Shown piece after piece: positions 36,064 to 47,579 of a stretch of 64,000 bases of DNA. Position 1 is the first letter of the stretch; the number at the start of each line of letters is the position of its first letter. This DNA is from Chrysomallon squamiferum (Eukaryota; Mollusca; Gastropoda; Neomphalida; Peltospiridae), in assembly GCA_012295275.1 (NCBI GenBank), contig CM022667.1:164501-228500 (forward strand), in the 5' to 3' direction. Below the pieces are notes generated by a model. The model searched no databases and had not been told where the DNA came from. It worked only from the letters and a program-made list of their open reading frames with translations. The position numbers were made by a program, and so were the translations under genes.

Positions 36064-36076
36064 AGGTCAAAGGTCC
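36064..36076 (+). promoter_or_regulatory. DR1 nuclear-receptor motif
   Basis: AGGTCAAAGGTCC is a direct repeat of the AGGTCA half-site spaced by one base, the consensus bound by HNF4, RXR and COUP-TF type receptors. It lies 1.3 kb upstream of exon 1a. It may be chance in a 64 kb window; function is not shown. Confidence 0.3.
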
Positions 36077-36240
36077 CATAGTCAGTAATAAAAACAGGCC
36101 AAGTTTATTTTTTATTTCTTAATGTACAGTTTTTTAATCATTCCTGCACCAGATCTAGTCACCATGGTAACAAGCAATGTGTTTAGTATCAGTGCTGTTT
36201 TCAGATACTTTAAACTGTCAAACATTCACCTGGATCAGGC

Positions 36241-36565
36241 TTTCACACACACACACACACACATACACACACAGACACACACAAACACACACAACAGACA
36301 CACACAAACACACAAAAGCAAGCTTGAACACAAAAACAAACACTGACACACACATACACACACACACACACACACAAACACACAACTACACACACAAATG
36401 AACACATTATACAAACATACTTACACAAACACAGCACACAAACACAAAACACACCACTCATACACAACAAACACAAAGACACACATAAAGCACACATACA
36501 TATATAACAAACACATACAACACATACACTACAAACACAAACGCACATTGAAACACTCATACAAA
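36241..36565. repeat. (CA)n-rich microsatellite block
   Basis: About 320 bases dominated by CA repeats with AA and AT interruptions (ACACAAACAC). Confidence 0.95.
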
Positions 36566-36580
36566 AAAATAAACAAGAGA

Positions 36581-37075
36581 AAGTTAGATTGGGTTTTATT
36601 GCTTCCAGTGAGAAGATGTGGAAATGATTAAAACTCTTTTTTAATCCTGATTTTCTCCCTTGACTGTAATTAATTCTGATTGGCTAATTAAGATAGATGA
36701 ATGATAGAAATAGCAACATGCTATCTTTTTGTGAACCTATGCTGCTGCACCAGTTTTTATATTATCTCTAACACCATTACTACTACTACTACTATTAACA
36801 CTACTAACTACTAGTACTACACTACTACTACTACTACTATTACTACTACTACTACTAACACTATTAGCAAAATGTAAAGTCTGTTACAACTGTTTATATT
36901 ACTACTGCCCTACTACTACTACTACTACTACTACTACTGATACTATTAGCAAAATGTAAAGTCTGTTACAACTGTTTATATTACTACTGCCCCTACTACT
37001 ACTACTACTACTACTACTACTGATACTATTAGCAAAATGTAAAGTCTGTTACAACTGTTTATATTACTACTGCCC

Positions 37076-37110
<35 letters not shown>

Positions 37111-37421
37111 GATACTATTAGCAAAATGTAAAGTCTGTTACAACTGTTTATATTACTACTGCCACTACTACTACTACTACTACTACAACCATTAGCACTA
37201 CCACTACTACTGTTAATGTTTTTCTTACTACTACTGTTAGCAAGATGTGAAGATAGTCTGTTACGACTGTTTATATTACTACTACTGCTACTACTACTAC
37301 TACAACAACAACAACAACTACTACTACTACTGATACACTACTGCTGTTACTGTGTTTCTTACTACTACTATTAGCAAGATGTGAAGACAGTCTGTTATGA
37401 TTGTTTATATTACTACCACTG

Positions 37422-37453
<32 letters not shown>

Positions 37454-37510
37454 GTTGCTGCTACCACTACCATTACCACTACTACTGTTATTTCTTACTA
37501 CTGCTATCAG
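36581..37510 (+). repeat. Left arm of a large inverted repeat, with (TAC)n core
   Basis: The outer 130 bases (about 36581-36710, containing GTGGAAATGATTAAAACTC and CTCCCTTGACTGTAATTAAT) match the reverse complement of 40240-40387. The inner part is a (TAC)n array in which four near-identical units of about 120 bp (AGCAAAATGTAAAGTCTGTT, then ACAACTGTTTATATTACTAC) alternate with TAC runs. Confidence 0.85.
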
Positions 37511-37799
37511 CAAAATTTCTTTTTAAATTTTGAACACAGTCTTTATAACTAATTAAAAATATGTACAAAAATCTAATATAATTTATTTAACTGAACCTTT
37601 CCAGTAATTATTACCTTTCACAGACTGTGTCTTTTGTTCTGTCAACCACATCATGATTATAACACAAAAAAAACATGAGCCACTCTCATCAGTTAGCAGA
37701 AGCAGATATCTTATATTTACCTTCCCACAGAAAGCACAGCTCAAAGTTTATGATTAAATCAGACAGAGAGTACTATTGACAGAATAGATAAGAGACAAA

Positions 37800-37900
37800 A
37801 TCCATGAGGAGAACTGACCTAGTGACCTGCTACCTGCCAAGGCAAGGAATTAACCATTAGCTGCGGTCTGTGCTTTATCTTGAACTCAATACAGATATGT
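37800..37900 (-). mobile_element. tRNA-derived SINE-like fragment
   Basis: On the - strand GCAGCTAATGGTTAATTCC, then TTGCCTTGGCAGGTAGCAGG and TCACTAGGTCAGTTCTCC follow the layout of a tRNA (A box, anticodon arm, B-box-like end). The B box is degenerate (AGGTCAGTTCT). Family unknown. Confidence 0.4.
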
Positions 37901-37984
37901 GTTTTAACACTTCCACTGGTTAAAAATCATCTAACAGCAATATATATATTGATAAAGATAGAGATATAGAAATATACACACATT

Positions 37985-38012
37985 ATATACACACACACAC
38001 ACACACACACAT

Positions 38013-38051
<39 letters not shown>

Positions 38052-38100
38052 CATACATACATACATACATACAGACATACATAAATACACAAACTTACAT
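37985..38100. repeat. CA / CATA microsatellite
   Basis: Alternating (CA)n and (CATA)n runs. Confidence 0.95.
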
Positions 38101-38109
38101 ACACAAAGA

Positions 38110-38825
38110 GTTCAGATGCAAAAGGGATTATAAGAACAAATGGTTCAGGGAGAGAATATCACTGGAGGTTGTCACAGAAATGATAAAATTATTGTTAAAC
38201 TACCATAAAAACACAGAACAGACTTCAAAACAACCAGCTTCTCTTTCTTGTTCTTGTTTTATTTATTTATTTATTTTAATTTAAATTATTTTATTTCTAT
38301 TTTTTTATTATTATTTTTTTTTATTTTTTTTTTTTTTCTGTAGGTTGCTGTATAAAATCATGTGTTGCATAATTATGTATTTATGTATTCAGTTTAACTT
38401 TTACATATTACAAAACATTTATTGAATTGCTTTATTAACAAACCAACCAGAACACTATTATTGATATAATCGCTTGGAATTTGGATATGGACTACCAAAA
38501 ACAATTTTATTATGTCTCTTAAAGATCCCACCCACAAAACACACATTATCAATTACTGTCAATAAATTTCTTGTTATCTGTAAATTGCTTACCTAGCACA
38601 ACATGAATAAACAGTGTAATAAAATTTAGTTTATCCTGGCTGTTGTTTTACTGTGTTAAGTGATCTGAGTCAACATTAATAATGAAAAATAGATCATAGG
38701 ATTAATATAATTTGTCTTAAACAATCATGGCTGCTATGTATCAGACCTTTCTCTCTCTCTTGTTTTTTTTTTCTATACTAAACTACCCTCTTTCTCTGTC
38801 TATCTTCTCTCCTCTCTTCTTCTCT

Positions 38826-38859
<34 letters not shown>

Positions 38860-39050
38860 GTTTTTTTTTTATATAAACCTCTCTATTTTAAACTTTCTCT
38901 CTCTCTCTCTTTCTCTCGCTTTTTTTTTTCTATACTAAACCTCTCTGTCTCTCTTTCTCGCTTTCTGCACCTCTCTTGCTCTCTCTCTCTCTTTTTTTTT
39001 CTTGCTTTCTGTCTCTACTAAACCTCCCTGTCACTCTGTTTCTTTCTCTA
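38110..39050. other. Inverted-repeat spacer: AT-rich DNA and CT-rich tracts
   Basis: Spacer between the two (TAC)/(GTA) arms. T-rich 38255-38340 and a CT-rich degenerate repeat with T-runs (38748-39055; CTCTCTCTC...TTTTTTTTTCTATACTAAAC recurring about four times). Confidence 0.7.
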
Positions 39051-39054
39051 GTAG

Positions 39055-39516
39055 ATGTAATTAATTATATTACTGCTAATGATCGTAGCATATTCAGTAA
39101 AAACAGTAGTAGTAATAACGATAGTATTAGCAGTAGAGTAATAGTAGTAGTCATTGTAGTACTAGTGGCAATAGCAGTAGACATTGTCCTAGTAATAGTA
39201 GTAGTAGTAGTAGTAGTAGTAGTAGCAGTAGTAATTTAAACAAGACATTATAGCAGCCTGTTTTTTCACCTCAATATAATAATTGTAGTAGTAGTAGTAG
39301 TAGTAGTAGCAGTAGTAGTAATATTAGTAGTGATGAATAAACAGAAGTTGCTGCAGTATGTTTTAACCTATGAATATAGGAGTTGTGGTAGTATTGGTGG
39401 TGTTGGTAGTAGTAGTAGTAGTCGTAATAGTAGTAATATAAAAACAGAGGTTGTTGCAGCATGTTTTTAGATGTTGTAGTAGTAGTAATAGTGGTGGTGG
39501 TAGTAGTAGTAGCAGC

Positions 39517-39556
<40 letters not shown>

Positions 39557-39596
39557 CTAGTAGTAGTAGTAGTAGAAGTACTAGTAGTAGCAGTTA

Positions 39597-39628
<32 letters not shown>

Positions 39629-39664
39629 CTAGTAGTAGTAGAAGTACTAGTAGTAGCAGTTATA

Positions 39665-39695
<31 letters not shown>

Positions 39696-40387
39696 AAGTA
39701 CTAGTAGTAGTAGTAGTAGTAGAAGTACTAGTAGTAGTAGTAGTAGAAGTACTAGTAGTAGCAGTTATAGTAGTAGTAGTAGTAGTAGTAGAAGTACTAG
39801 TAGTAGCAGTTATAGTAGTAGTAGTAGTAGAAGTAGTAGTAGTAGTAGTATGCTAGTAGTAGCAGTTATAGTAGTAGTAGTAGTAGTAATGTATAAACAG
39901 AGGTTGTTGCAGCATGTTTTTACACCTCAGTGCAGGTGTTGTAGTGGTAGTTATAGTAGTAGTAGTTGTAGTAGTAGTAGTAGTAGTAGTTATAGTAGTA
40001 GTAGTAGTAGTAGTAGTAGAAGTACTAGTAGTAGCAGTTATAGTAGTAGTAGTAGTAATGTATAAACAGAGGTTGTTGCAGCATGTTTTTACACCTCAGT
40101 GCAGGTGTTGTAGTGGTAGTAACAGTAAGTAGTAATAGAAGTAGTAGTAAAGGTAGTAGCAGTAGTTGTAGTAATATGAACTGTTTTTGCAGCATGTTTT
40201 TTACATCTTGACAACACAGTCCTATCTCTATCAGTAATCCATCTTAATTTAGCCAATCACAATTAATTGCAGTCAAGGGAGACAATCAGGTTAAAAAGAG
40301 CTTTAATCATTTCCACATTATGCTCTACTTCCTCAGTTTGTTTACGGAGTTAAAAAAAAAAAAAAAAAAAAGGAACCTAATCTAATG
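39055..40387 (-). repeat. Right arm of the large inverted repeat, with (GTA)n core
   Basis: A (GTA)n trinucleotide array with interspersed copies of a 45-50 bp unit (ACAGAGGTTGTTGCAGCATG, then TTTTTACACCTCAGTGCAGG; copies at about 39446, 39897, 40066 and partial ones at 39240, 39340, 40180). The outer end (40240-40387) is the inverted match of the left arm: reverse complement gives GTGGAAATGATTAAAGCTC and CTCCCTTGACTGCAATTAAT. Confidence 0.85.
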
Positions 40388-40399
40388 TTCTGTTGTTGT

Positions 40400-41255
40400 T
40401 GTTGTTTTTAATCATCCACATCGGAGAAATAATTAGACATTTACTTACAACACTATTTACTTAATTAAATAATAGCAGATAATAGTAGATAATTCATTAA
40501 GATATCAAAATGTCATGAGTAAAATAAGACAGGTACAGTTTACAACGATCTGCCTTACTAGTAATAACTGACATTCCATATTACATAGTTATAATTTAAT
40601 TAGTATATAACATACATACTTGTTTCTTAAACAATATATATACATCACATGGTTATAACTTAAAAAGCCAGTCAGCATAATTATAACTTAGTGTATTTTA
40701 CATAGTTATAACTTCCATAGCATATATTACATAGAATGTGCGTAATATATATTAAGTAGTTACCCCTTAGTATCATAATACATAGTTATATCTTACACAG
40801 CATATTATTGCATAATTATAAAACTTCTAAGTTTACATGTAGATGTTTTATGTCGCTCTAGCTAAGACAGCACACATATATTAATTACTGCACCAGTGTG
40901 TTTCCTTTTCATCCAGTGTAAAATTTAATTACTCTTGAGTTGTGCACCTGAAATTTATTACCTTTAGAACCAGGTACATTCTTGAAATTTATTTATTTAT
41001 TTATTTATTTATTTTTTAAATTAATTTATTTATAATTTCCAGTCTGAGGTGATGTGGTTTTACACCAGACAACCTCACCTGATTTTATGTGCTAATATAT
41101 TTTTCTTACCTTTGCAGATAATTTGTGCTTTTATTATAAATAAACAGTTTTTAATTCAATACTCTCTGCCGAGTGTTTAAGTGCACTTCAGTTTGTGTTT
41201 TGTTTTTTAATTATTAAACAGTACAAGCAACTGTTCAAGTATTTAAAATTATTTT
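40400..41255. other. AT-rich intron sequence with a degenerate CATAGTTATAACTT repeat
   Basis: Between about 40570 and 40830 a motif TACATAGTTATAACTTA recurs roughly every 35-50 bases in diverged form. TTTA run near 40987-41014. No gene seen. Confidence 0.6.
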
Positions 41256-41427
41256 AGTCTATCTTTCTCTCTATCTCTCTCTCTCTATCTATCTATCTCT
41301 CTTTTTCTCTTTCTCTCTATCTCTCTCTCTAACTCTCCTCTCTCTCTCTCTCTATCTCTCTATCTATCTCTCTCTCTTTTTCTCTATATCTCTCCTCTCC
41401 TCTCTCTCCTCTCTCTATCTCTCTCTA

Positions 41428-41512
<85 letters not shown>

Positions 41513-41564
41513 TCTTTTTCTCTTTCTCTCTATCTCCCTCTCTATCTCTCTCTCTCTAACTCTC

Positions 41565-41612
<48 letters not shown>
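41256..41612. repeat. CT/CTAT-rich microsatellite block
   Basis: About 350 bases of CT repeats with TATC and TCCT interruptions, perfect over about 41430-41497. Confidence 0.95.
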
Positions 41613-42397
41613 TTTGCTTCCTCTCCTAATATTTTCTTCTGCTATCAGAACATATTAATACTTGTTTCCAAGCTTCATATCAGTAGAGTGTGAATCTGTT
41701 TATGTGTGTATATGTGAGAGAGAGAGACTAAGAGACAGATAAAGAGAAACAGAGACAGGAAACGAGAGATAATGAAAATGATATCAAAACAGAGAGAGAA
41801 AGAGGGAGATAGATAAAGAAATAAAGAATAAGTGTGCTTATCTACATAAAAAGATGAGATGATAGGGGAAAAAAAAAATTATGAAACAGAGAAATACGAG
41901 TTTCTCTTTCTAAATACCAGGAAGATATTTATTTATTTTGGTTGTTGTCTCCCAAAAGGTTACAGTGACTCGATAACAGCACAGGAAATCATTCTAGAAT
42001 ATTCTTTTTTAAAAATTTTCAATTTTATTTTTATACCTACATTTATCTTTAGATAATAAAATTTCTATGTTTATCATGCTTAATAACTTATGAAGATAAA
42101 TTTTGTTTGAAAGTCTCTTATTGTTTTTTTTTTTTATCCATTTTATTATGTAATTCTTTTTTTGTTTTTTTACTATATATACATATTATGTGTGTGTACC
42201 TGTGGGAAAGAGAGACAGAGAGAGATAAAAAAAAGAGGAGTGAAAGGGGGAACTGAGAGAGAGAGAGAGACAGAGAGAGATAAAAAGAGAGATAAAGAGA
42301 GAGTAATAAAGAAATGGAGATAAATAATAACAAATGTTATTTACTTCAGTTTGTATATAGGTATATTTAAATTTAATTATTCTGCAACAAATTTTGA

Positions 42398-42655
42398 CAA
42401 AAACAGATTTAAATATATTTAAATATAAATAAGTTCAAAAAAGATTTAAATATATTTAAATATATATAAGTTCAAAAAAGATTTAAATATATCTAAATAT
42501 ATATAAGTTCAAAAAAGATTTAAATATATTTAAATATATATAAGTTCAAAAAAGATTTAAATATATTTAAATATATATAAGTTCAAAAAAGATTTAAATA
42601 TATTTAAATATATATAAGTTCAAAAAAAAGATTTAAATATATCTAAATATACATA
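42398..42655. repeat. 37-bp tandem repeat, seven copies
   Basis: The unit AAAAAAGATTTAAATATATT plus TAAATATATATAAGTTC is repeated seven times with one or two substitutions per copy. Confidence 0.95.
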
Positions 42656-42944
42656 AAAAAATTTTAAAAAAATTTTTTTTTTTTCTGTTCTGCTTTGAAA
42701 CAAAAATCATCTTCTTCCTTTTCTTTTACTTCCCTACAGTGGAATCCCCATCACTACGACATTTCTTCACATCTTTAAAATAATTCTTTTATCAGAAAGA
42801 AGCCGTAATTACAGAAGTGTAGAGCAGATCAAAGCCTGTGGCCTATCTTTCTAACTCACACCATCCTCATTACTCCAGCAAATCAACAAATCCTGCTTTA
42901 ACAAACTAATTCTTTCAAAACTTTATCTAAACAGATACAGAGAT

Positions 42945-43010
42945 ACCTCTTCTGGGATTTGAACCTAGGTTCAATGGCAAGAGAATCTAAAGTATTCGGA
43001 TATTGTGGTT
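42945..43010 (-). mobile_element. tRNA-derived SINE fragment with intact B box
   Basis: On the - strand TAGATTCTCTTGCCATTGAA then CCTAGGTTCAAATCCCAG resembles the anticodon and T arms of a tRNA. GGTTCAAATCC (42965-42955) is a perfect RNA polymerase III B box. The A box side is eroded. Confidence 0.45.
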
Positions 43011-43252
43011 TTGATTAAATTTTCGGAGTGTCAGTTCCGTGCTTTTAGTGTTTGTGAAAGAATTTCTGAGTCCTGCAGGTGCCTTGAACTAAAAAATTTT
43101 TTTTTTTTTTTTGGTCTAATCTAAACTGGATGCAAATTAAAATAAAGAGGTAGTATGGTTTAGTGCTAAAGTCAAGGATGCGAATGTGTAGATAATGAGG
43201 GACACTGATTTCCCAGCCTGCACATTTCCTCCCTCTCTGTCTGTAGGGAAAG

Positions 43253-43256
<4 letters not shown>

Positions 43257-43347
<91 letters not shown>

Positions 43348-43580
43348 TGTGAGTGATAAAGAGAGAGAGAGAGTAAGAGAAAGAGAGAGCTAGATAATAG
43401 AGAAAGAGAGAGAGAGAGAGAGAGCTAGATAAGAGAGAGAGTGAGAGATAGAGAGAGAGAGAAAATAAGTGAGAGAGAATAAGAGAGAGAGCTAGATAAG
43501 AGAGAGAGAATAAGAGAAGAGAGAGAGCTAGATAAGAGAGAGAGATAATAAAAGAAGAGAGAGTGATAGAGAGCTAGATA

Positions 43581-43616
<36 letters not shown>

Positions 43617-43691
43617 AGAAACAATAACAGAAGAGAGAGAGAGAGTGAGAGATAGAGAGAGAGACAGGGAATAAGAGAGAGAGAGATCTAG

Positions 43692-43770
<79 letters not shown>
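43257..43770. repeat. GA-rich purine block with two long perfect (GA)n tracts
   Basis: Perfect GA runs at 43257-43345 and 43697-43768. Between them is degenerate GA sequence with a recurring AGAGCTAGATAAGAGAGAG motif (about every 40-60 bases, at least five times). The block is about 510 bases of almost pure purine on one strand. Confidence 0.95.
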
Positions 43771-43773
<3 letters not shown>

Positions 43774-43929
43774 AAATATTCATTTTATAGCTTTGTTTGG
43801 CCATTTATCATATTTTCTAAATACCATAATTTATTATGTAAAGAAATTTATTCAAAATACAGGTTATATTTGTATGAAAACACATAGCTAAGTTTGTATG
43901 GACATACAAGTTGTTTTTATTATTTTATA

Positions 43930-44295
43930 TCCTAGTGAAATCTTCTACAATTAACTTATAACACAGAGAAATACTTTAAGATTAACTTATATCCTAGTGA
44001 AATATTCTAAAATTAACATATGTCCTAGTGACATTTTCTAAAATTAACTTACTGCCTAGTAAAACTTTCTAAAATAAACAAATTACTAGTGAATTCTTCT
44101 AAAATGAACTTATACCATAGTGAAATTTTCTAAAATGAACTTACTGCCTAGTAAAATTTTCTGAAATTAACAAATTACTAGTGAAATCTTCTAAAACGAA
44201 AACTGATGCCTTAGTGAAATTTTTAAAATGAACTTACCACCCAGCGAAATTTTCTAAAATGAACTTATACCTTTGTGAAACCTTCTGAAATGAAC
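43930..44295. repeat. About 30-bp degenerate tandem repeat
   Basis: About twelve diverged units of the form CCTAGTGAAATTTTCTAAAA plus TTAACTTATA. Confidence 0.88.
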
Positions 44296-44299
44296 TCCT

Positions 44300-44900
44300 A
44301 CTGTCGTGAAAGCTTTTATAATCAAGTCAAAAAAAAAAAAAAAAAAAAAAAAAAAGAAAAAAAAAAGGTAAAAGGGGGAGATATCTTAAGAAAACCCTTT
44401 ATTACTGTCACCACACATATTACATTGCACCAAACGTGGCTATTGATCATGATTAAATTTTTAAAACATCAACGTTTTAAAGAAACTTGATTATTACTGT
44501 TACATAACACTGAATTGTAATGTAGCCGCAACAACGCTACTTATAATATTCTCTTGCTTAACGGTTTGGTTTTACCAAACAAAAATGCTTTTCTGTGACA
44601 TGCAGTAATGAATTAAGAGTTTTAAAAAAATAAAATAAAAAATAAAATGAAGAAAAAAAGGATAAGGAGATTTTGAAAAGATAAAAAAAACATTTTCAAA
44701 ACCTGTAAACTATCTCAGGATATCCGATTATGAGATAAGTTGGGGTTTTTTTGTTTGCTTTTTCCCAAGATCAGGTAAACAAATTAATTTTTTAAGGTTA
44801 CCTGTGGCAGGTATATCACTGTGTGAAGTTAGAATTTTTTTGGAGAATAATAAAATTAAAATTACTTTTGTTTCAATATAATGTAACAATAATTAAAAAA
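44300..44900. other. AT-rich intron sequence with poly-A
   Basis: A-rich run at 44329-44366; otherwise nothing recognised. Confidence 0.6.
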
Positions 44901-44919
44901 TGTTTGTGGGCTTGTGTAT

Positions 44920-45245
44920 ATATGTGCATGCATGCATGTATGTATGTATGTATGTATGTATATGCATGTATATAATGTATGTATGTATGTATGTATGTAT
45001 GTATGTATGTATGTATGTATACACAATATATATATATGTATTATATATATATGTATTTATGTATATATATTTGCATGCATGTATACATGATATGTATGTA
45101 TGTATGTATGTATGTAGATATGTATGTGTATAGTATATACATATGTATGTATATGTATGTATGTGTTTGTATGTAGACATAAGTATATATATATATATGT
45201 ATGTATGTAGACATAAGTATGTATGTATATGTATGTGTGTGTGTT
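44920..45245. repeat. GTAT tetranucleotide microsatellite block
   Basis: (GTAT)n runs, longest at about 44936-44960 and 44975-45020, with AT and CATG interruptions. Confidence 0.95.
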
Positions 45246-45677
45246 AAAACTAACATCTAAACTCTAATTCACATACAATCGATTAGAAAATTTTTTATGA
45301 AATATAAAACTGTTAGTTATTAGATTATCATCATCACCATCATCATTATTACTACTACTATCACTACTACTGATGCTGCTACAGCTACTACTACTACTTA
45401 TATATATCTCTATGAGACTTACAAGAGCAAATAACATATAAAGATTGGTCACAGTAACCATTCAACACGGATTTGTTAATGAAAAAACCACAAATAACTG
45501 TTTATGTTTCAGTTTGATAATTCAGAGAAAAATAATACTTTTTAATCAGTGTGACAGTGACGGAGTGTGTGGTATGTGCTGTCCTGTTATATCTTAATAA
45601 TACTAAAAATATAACAAGCTATAATTCATTTTTACACAGTTCTAACACACATGTACACATGAAAAAGCCTGCAGGTA

Positions 45678-45686
45678 TTTACATAT

Positions 45687-45730
<44 letters not shown>
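45678..45730. repeat. (CA)n microsatellite
   Basis: About 45 bases of CA repeat. A GATA run of about 45 bases follows at 45910-45954. Confidence 0.96.
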
Positions 45731-45732
<2 letters not shown>

Positions 45733-45908
45733 AACACACACAGATACACACACAAACATACATGCATAATTGTAAGAAAAAAGCCAGAGAAAGGAGGAAG
45801 ATTATGAAATAAAAATGAATGAATAGTCTCAGACAGAAAGTGAAATAAAGAGAAAAAAAATAGAATGAATATTATAAGATTATGAAAAAAGCATGTATAA
45901 AATTATAT

Positions 45909-45953
<45 letters not shown>

Positions 45954-46173
45954 CAGATGCATAATTAATAATATAGTATATTTATTTACATTTTAATAAA
46001 GGTAAACACTACTAACGTAATTAAATCATTAATATCAACATTTTCTACCAGAAACTTGTACAAAACTTTTAAACACAAAAAATAAACACTCGAACCAAAA
46101 CGACTACAGTTTGTTTCAAATATTTGACTTCTTAATGACAAAAGTAAATATTTTTACCTGTGTTGTTTACAAA

Positions 46174-46191
46174 ATGGCGACTGGCTGTCAG
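46174..46191 (+). other. ATGGCG mini-exon candidate followed by a strong donor
   Basis: ACAAAATGGCGACTGGCTGT then CAG|GTAAGT combines a good translation-start context, six codons (MATGCQ) and a near-perfect 5' splice site. It could be the first coding exon of an unplaced + strand gene, or just a YY1-like AAAATGGCG motif. No second exon was found. Confidence 0.15.
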
Positions 46192-46377
46192 GTAAGTATT
46201 AAATTTGTATCACACAGAGACTTTTATTTTTTTATTTCTTTACAGGTGGTTTTATTTATTTTTATTTTATTTTTTTATGTTTTTGTTATGTGTGTGTATG
46301 TATTTGTATTAGTGTAAATATATAAAATTATATATGTATATATGTAGGAATGTGTGTGTGTGTTTTTGTGTGTATAT

Positions 46378-46915
46378 AGATAGATAGGTAGATAAATACA
46401 CAGACAGATATATGGATGGATGGATGGATGGATAGATAGATAGACAGATAGATAGATAGAGTCAGACAGATAGATAGATACAGATACAGAGACAGGTAGA
46501 TAGGTAGATGTATATATGTAGATAGATAGATAGACATAGAAATATATATATATAGATAAAAAGGTAGATACAGATATATATGTATGTATGGTGTATGTGT
46601 ACAGATAGATAGATGCATGCATACATACATACATCCATACATACATACACATATATATGTAGATAGATAGATAGACATAGAAATATATATATAGATAAAA
46701 AGGTAGATACAGATATATATGTATGTATGTGTGTGTGTGTATAGATAGATAGATGCATGCATACATACATACATCCATACATACATACACATATATATGT
46801 AGATAGGTAGATAGATATTGAAATATATATATGTATAGATAAAAAGATAGATACTGATATATATGTATGTATGTGTGTATGTGTACAGATAGATAGATGC
46901 ACGCAAACATACATA
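46378..46915. repeat. GATA/CATA-rich tandem repeat of about 125-bp units
   Basis: At least three head-to-tail units of about 125 bp (ATAGATAGATAGATGCATGC, then CATACATACATACATCCATA and AAAAAGGTAGATACAGATAT) beginning near 46555, 46680 and 46800, preceded by GATA/GACA repeats. Confidence 0.9.
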
Positions 46916-46917
46916 CA

Positions 46918-47101
46918 TCACACACACACACACACACACACATATACAAACACACATACACACATTCATATACACACACATACACACACATATACACACA
47001 CACATATATACAAACACACATACACACATTCATACACACACACACACACATATATACAAACACACATACACACATTCATACACACACACACACACACACA
47101 T
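46918..47101. repeat. (CA)n-rich tandem repeat
   Basis: CA repeats with a superimposed unit (ACATATATACAAACACACAT, then ACACACATTCATAC) repeated about three times. Confidence 0.93.
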
Positions 47102-47394
47102 TTCTTTCATCATCATTATTACTTTTAGTATAATATTTTTTTATTAACCACACAACCTGTAGAACATGTTTTTATCTTCGCAGAGCTGTCACTAAGCTTC
47201 ACATCCAGCTGCTAGCCGAGATTTGAGATTACACACATAATTGACACGACAATACGTTGAGTTTCGTTTTATTCATATCCTATCACAGCATGCATTGCCG
47301 TTTAAGTTTACATCTTAAATGGAGATGATATATCGGGCTTGTTTCCTTGCACCAGACAGTTGTAAGCAGAGAGATGCAGTGAGGTAGATAAGTG

Positions 47395-47500
47395 TCGTAG
47401 ATTGTCTACTGTTATGTGGTATCTGTCACCGTTTTTGTGTGAGGACTGGCACGTCAGGGGTTCAAACCTCCACGGGCAGAAAGGAAAAGGTGCAGAGTTA
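47395..47500 (+). mobile_element. tRNA-derived SINE-like sequence with B box
   Basis: GGCACGTCAGGGGTTCAAAC then CTCCACGGGCAG contains the B box GGTTCAAACC (47459-47468) in a T-arm-like setting. An A-box-like stretch (TGTGGTATCTGTCACCG) lies about 35 bases upstream. Family unknown. Confidence 0.45.
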
Positions 47501-47579
47501 GAATGGAAAGAATTGCATTGATGGAAAGAAGGGTATTTGAATGGAAAGAAAATAATGAGTTTTACTTTCTACAGATGAT

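Noticed and set aside
39451-40065. A 204-codon open frame rich in serine on the + strand
   Set aside because: It is a direct translation of the (GTA)n/(TAG)n trinucleotide array; the same stretch gives poly-Val in another frame. No splice or start context supports it.
46275-47075. A 266-codon open frame on the - strand (Tyr/Ile/Cys/Val-rich)
   Set aside because: It arises from GATA, CATA and CA microsatellites, which lack stops in several frames at once.
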